Below are positions 59,898-64,000 of a stretch of DNA of 64,000 bases, piece after piece (positions within the stretch are counted from its first letter, which is position 1; each line of letters starts with the position of its first letter). The translations under genes and the position numbers were made by a program. The notes beneath the pieces were generated by a model. The model saw nothing but the letters and a program-made list of their open reading frames with translations. It did not search any database and was not told where the DNA came from. The DNA comes from Muraenolepis orangiensis (Eukaryota; Chordata; Actinopteri; Gadiformes; Muraenolepididae). The DNA lies in contig CM051020.1 of assembly GCA_027704905.1 (NCBI GenBank), forward strand, positions 7,622,835 through 7,686,834, in the 5' to 3' direction.

Positions 59898-61385
59898 AAG
59901 TTCTTATTGGCTGGATGGGCGTCGTGAGAGAAAGTCTTCTCTCAGTTCTCCACAGGTGATTGGTCTCCGTAGTTGTCCAATCCCAGCTCAGATGCAAAGT
60001 GGCTCAGTGGTCGGTTTGAAACAGTCTTTTCAATCAGGTTCCCTGCGGAGAGACGAAGGCAGCTGTCCTCCTTTCACCTGAAGCCGGTGTCATTAGGCGG
60101 TTCTGTTTGTCAGGGACAACGTTTGGTATGTCTGGTGTCTGGCTGGCTCTGCTTTGATCTTAATGTGCCATTTTGGAGCTCCAGCTTTCGCCCACCGCCC
60201 CCCCCGCGCCGCCCACGCCCTCCGCCCTCCCTTGGTGGACTGCAGAGCCATTGAATTTGATGGTGTGCTGGAACTAGCCCATTTCCCGAGATCAGTCGTC
60301 GACGAGGCATGTGGCAAAAAGTGTACGTGCACACATTGTTAAGACGAGCTTGATTGATAAATATGTAGTGTCTGTTTCTTCTCTTCCCTCCAGCCAACTG
60401 TAAATAAATAAATAAGCATATTATTTATGCGGATGCTTTGTTCTGCTGTGTTGCTCGGGTTCTGAGATGGTGAATGATAGCAAGGTGAATATTGTGCTGT
60501 ATGCATTACAAGTCCAGTGGAGCATGCATATCGTTACCTTGGGCTTTACTGCCCTCTAGCAGAGCGTGAAGGTACTGCAGCCTTCTGGAAATTATTTTGT
60601 AGTCAACTTTGTTTTGCAATAACATAAATGGTTGTCTTTGGGGTTGATCACTGATCACTGATTTTGGGACTGATCACACGCGTTCAGCATGATCCATAAT
60701 CAGGCCGTTCACCACCATTAGCATCATTGCCAGGACCATCCACTATCATCATCATCATCATCATTATCATCACCATCAACAACAATAACAACAACAACAT
60801 CATAACATAGTCAGTCCTGGAAACGTGTCTAAAGATACAGTCTGTTAGAATGAATTCTGTTATTCCAGAGGGCCCAGAATGAGCTGATCAGATACAGTAT
60901 ATTGATGGCTGGGGGTGTCTGTCTGCCCCACAGATGGCTGCCGGCTAACCGTTCTAGGGAAAAGTTTAGCAGCTCAGCAGTAAAAATCATTACAATACCC
61001 AGCCTCCTCCGCTCTCACAGTGACTGGGGTCAGCATGTGGCATGAGGCGGCTTGAGCAGAGGCTCTGAGTGTGGGTGTGTCAGAGATATTGTTTCCAGAT
61101 GCGTCTGCTTTTGCAGCTTTCTCTTTCTTATTTCATTGTCATCCAATCTCCTGGTCAACACGGCCACCCCCGCGGAAGCCCTCTTCTGAGGCGAGACGTG
61201 TGAAAAAAGAGTGGGAATAGGAATAGGAGAGGGTTGGGTGAAGGTGGAAAGGACACTTTCTGACGTACATATATGTTGCATTTTATCAAGCTGTTGTCTT
61301 GTTAAAAGATTGTTTTGCTTTTTTGGAACCAAGGGCCTACTCACAAGGCTGTCGGGCCTGATTCTAGACTGAAGACACCATTATT
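59470..61385. other. Unique sequence with small repeats
   Basis: No gene recognised. Contains (CA)n at 59,866-59,896, a tRNA-like 'ggttcaattcccggcc' SINE-head remnant near 59,560, a direct repeat 'ggtgcaggatgttca' at 59,757-59,787, (ATC)n at 60,743-60,776, and (AAC)n at 60,777-60,800. The 93-codon frame at 59,973-60,254 has no domain. Confidence 0.45.
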
Positions 61386-61389
61386 TTAG

Positions 61390-61838
61390 CCAACATATTC
61401 AGCATTGAGTTCATTGGGTATCAGTGTCAGTTTTTCCAGAGTGGTCACGTTTAACCGCTATTTAACTGTTATTTCATGCTAAATGCATTTTATCATGAAT
61501 TTTCGAATGGTTTAAATTCCAATAACTGTGATAATTGTTACCAAAACATTGAATAAAGGAAACTGTCATCAAAAGTTGATCAACTGAACATAATCGTTAC
61601 CCAATAAATACTGACCTGACAGGAAGATGTACATATCATTGATCAGTCACTTTATTTTTCTAACATTTTTTACAGTATCTTTATAGTAGGCCTTTTGTGT
61701 TTTAGAAAAGCACTATTACTTATAACATTATAAAACAGTATTATAATACTGCGGAAGGGAATGGGGAGAAAGCATTTCATTGTTATTGAGTGTATACCGC
61801 AGAGTCACGACTGACCATAACGGCTCCCAGTTCTTTCT
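61390..61838 (-). mobile_element. Relic B of the THAP-type element, minus orientation, with nested LINE tail
   Basis: The minus strand matches 45,790-46,240 in order: 'gactctgcggta', LINE tail, 'cttcctgtcaggt', 'cgttacccaataaa', then 'ggtttgaattccaataact'-like sequence. The LINE tail (61,630-61,795) sits at the same junction in both copies. At 61,838 it meets, head-on, plus-oriented transposase sequence. Confidence 0.65.
61630..61795 (+). mobile_element. LINE 3' tail nested in relic B
   Basis: Family blocks 'gatcagtcactttatttt' to 'ggaatggggagaaagcattt'. The CTTGAAT tail is missing, unlike in the matching copy at 45.8 kb. Confidence 0.65.
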
Positions 61839-61839
61839 A

Positions 61840-62622
61840 TGAATGGGCTACTTGCACTAAGCTGTGTGAAGTACTTCCGGCTTCAAATAATACGATTCAG
61901 CCTGTTCCGGTGTATTTGTTTACTTCGAACTAGCTAGCTACAGCTCCTGAGGTAATATTTTGTCATGAATGACATGATGTATGTGTCTTTTTGTAAATTG
62001 ATTTCCAAGCGATGACCACCTGATGGCGTTTTGGGGTTTGATTGAGCCTTCAATTTACAAAATGGTTCGGGTCTCCAGAGCCAAGAGCCTCCAGAGCACG
62101 TCCATCAACGGTAGGTTATGGTCTGAGCGTGCTTTGTAGTAACAGAGCCAGGGGTGGGATGCCATTGATTTTACAGAAGGCCAACTTAAAGGACTCAGCC
62201 CCCTTTAAATACACCAGTGCACTACAGCAACTCAGTTTTTCATCATGGTATGGTACACATAACCATTATAAAACATTTAGCCAAACAAGAGCACAGCCTT
62301 ACTAGTTTATAACTTAATGCCTTCTCTCTTTGCCTTCCAGAGACAGCTGCTCCAGCCAATCAACGAGTTCTTTCTTTTCCTCGTCTTCCTGTCGGTTGGT
62401 TTGAAAGAGAGGGACCCGGCGTATCGATTCAACATACACCAGTCCACAGTGAGCCACATGATTGCAACATGGACACGTTTTCTAGCCACTGCACTGGGGT
62501 CTCAATGCATCTGGCTCACACCTGCAGAAATGCATGCTTACCTCCCTGAGGAATTCGGAGATGTCCCAGACACCCAGGTCATCTTGGACTGCACTGAGCT
62601 CAAGTGTCAAGGCATGGGTTAA
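61840..62622 (+). pseudogene. PIF/Harbinger-like DDE transposase fragment (THAP-associated, ISL2EU-type)
   Basis: Exon-like segment 1 (62,011-62,110) reads DDHLMAFWGLIEPSIYKMVR and ends at a GTAGGT donor. After 230 bp with a pyrimidine-rich acceptor, segment 2 (62,341-62,622) reads RQLLQPINEFFLFLVFLSVG and GLKERDPAYRFNIHQSTVSH, the helix-turn-helix (HTH_Tnp_4-like) region. It then reads VPDTQVILDCTELKCQ, where the Asp of ILDCTE is the first catalytic residue of the DDE domain. The frame stops two codons later, so the other two acidic residues are absent. The splice phases do not join in frame as I read them. 61,845-61,905 resembles the end of the THAP region. Non-functional. Confidence 0.75.
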
Positions 62623-63640
62623 GTAAAGCATTGGTTCAACACCGGGTTTTTATTATTTCATTTAGTGAATTTTGTTTATTCCAGTGGCAGATAATTTTGT
62701 TCAACATTCTGTAAATCGTATGTACACAAACATTATCAATGTAAGCAAACTGTTGAATGTAGTTATTTGTATAGATTTGTAAAAATGAACATTGTAACAT
62801 ATTGTACATATATCATATTAAACTATTGTAACATATTGGCTAAAAAAACATGATTGAAAAATGTTATTAAATATTTTATAACATGTTGTCATTGAATCAC
62901 GAATCGCGAAGCGTAATCTAAGAAGAAAGAGAAAAAAATTTGAAATATACCCTCTGCTTCATGGAAAACAGCAAGTAGGTTATTTTGAGTAGAACAGTTA
63001 TTGTTACTAAACCATGCTCCTCGACGATGCCTACCCTCCTAAATGCTTAGCTTTACATTCTCTCCCTACTCAAACTAACTTGAATAACCTTCCTTGATAA
63101 CTACTATGCCTTAGATGGTGTATATTAGCAGTCTTAACTTATGTAAATAAGTTTCTGATCACCCAAACACGTTTCCACCGTATCCTTAAGGTGGAAGGTA
63201 CATTAACTTGATCAAATAATCTGACCAATGTGCAGGGAGACAGGCAAACATTCAAGTTGGTGAGTCTTTAGGAATAAACTTAGCTATAATGCTCCACTGA
63301 ACTGAGCACCACTGATGAACAACGTTACACAGCTTCCTGCCTCCACTTAAACTGTGTGCTGTCTCACTCTTCCTCATGTCCTGTAGCACAAGGCTCTCAC
63401 CACCTGCCCGGACAGCCTGTCTTTATTGGACACTGAATAAATAACAGATAAGTGTTGTTAGCGTTAATCAGTCAGTTTTCTTACCTTCCTAGTTGTGTAT
63501 GTATATCGCATACAATTTACAACCTTTATCCAACTTGCTTGTTAGGGGTTTTGGTTGTCCGGTGAACATCGTTGATGTTCAACTTTGGGAGCTCTTGTAA
63601 ACACCGGGTGAAGAAGGTCGCCGTTGAACCGGAAACAGTC
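62623..63640. other. AT-rich sequence, probably transposon-internal in part
   Basis: No coding region recognised. It lies between the DDE fragment (plus) and the THAP fragment (minus). 63,380-63,440 and 63,560-63,620 may belong to the minus-strand element. Confidence 0.4.
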
Positions 63641-63900
63641 GAGCAGCATTAAGTCGTATTAAGTAGAACGCGGAAGTGTTTGTGCAAGTAGACCATTGCA
63701 TTTATCCAGGCCTCTCGCTTTGGTTCTCGTTCTGGAATCCTCAGGAAAAGTATACTAGAACCCGTTGAACCGATTTGTGCAACCAACAACAACAACAACT
63801 TACCGGCAGTATGCCTTAAACAATGATTACTTTTCCTGACAGGTCCCATTCATTCCAAAATTAATTTCAGGTCACACGTCGCTTTTTGCCAACCGGAACA
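63640..63900 (-). pseudogene. THAP domain fragment of relic C, minus strand
   Basis: The minus frame includes FLRIPEREPKREAWINAM, then VYLHKHFRVL, matching the middle and the C-x-x-H-F part of a THAP domain with the intervening Trp region deleted. The N-terminal Cys pair is present only after a frame change (LPVSCC). Upstream on the minus strand is 'tttccggttggcaaaaagcg', the same as in relic A, so the two share a 5' end. Confidence 0.7.
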
Positions 63901-63904
63901 CATA

Positions 63905-64000
63905 AAAAAAAAACAGGTGATATACACAATAAAATAGTTCACAATGAACATAAAAAGAACAATAAAGTGATTGGTGGATGATATGTACATGTGTCATATT
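63905..64000 (-). mobile_element. LINE 5' part of a CTTGAAT-family tail, cut by window end
   Basis: 'aaaaagaacaataaagtg' and 'ggtggatgatatgtacat' match the distal part of the minus-strand copy at 45,985-46,020. The copy continues beyond the window or is truncated. Confidence 0.55.

Overview
The window looks like repeat-dense, gene-poor DNA from a teleost fish, probably a spiny-rayed (percomorph-type) fish. The evidence is fish-type tRNA-derived SINEs, fish LINE 3' ends, hAT and PIF/Harbinger-like DNA transposon relics, and a very high load of (CA)n, (CT)n, (AGG)n and poly-G tracts. I found no intact host protein gene, rRNA, functional tRNA or CRISPR array. Nearly all long open frames are read-through of microsatellites or minisatellites.

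Layout. Positions 1-12,000 are mostly unique intergenic or intronic sequence broken by microsatellites. Positions 12,000-20,700 hold a hAT-like end with two poly-G runs, a perfect 27-bp hairpin, several GT/CT/GA/TTC tracts, and a 1.5-kb CT-rich block built from internal duplications. Positions 20,700-30,400 hold LINE 3' ends, a possible CpG-rich first exon or promoter near 21.5 kb, two related minisatellites in opposite orientation (24.1 and 27.6 kb), a decayed Harbinger Myb/SANT (NAIF1-like) coding fragment, and a 15-bp minisatellite. Positions 30,400-38,300 hold small hairpins, LINE ends, a SINE, a dispersed ~300-bp repeat also found inverted at 26 kb, and a 23-bp minisatellite.

The most structured part is 39,000-49,700. 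It holds a hAT-type element with recognisable ends and a nested LINE tail. Next comes a broken, multi-exon relic of emc3 (ER membrane protein complex subunit 3). Then comes a ~7.3-kb inverted duplication with arms at about 42.3-45.3 and 47.6-49.6 kb. Each arm carries the same LINE C-terminal fragment and the same ~80-codon open frame; the frame's core differs between arms only at synonymous sites. Insertions present in one arm and absent from the other give their order, one with an 8-bp target duplication. A THAP-domain fragment lies in the spacer, and further THAP and DDE transposase fragments lie at 61.4-63.9 kb.

The coding remnants do not form a pathway. They are pieces of selfish elements plus one decayed copy of a host gene. 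The remaining DNA has no function I can assign. A few AT-rich, low-repeat stretches are possible conserved non-coding elements, but that needs a cross-species alignment. All assignments were made by eye without database searches.
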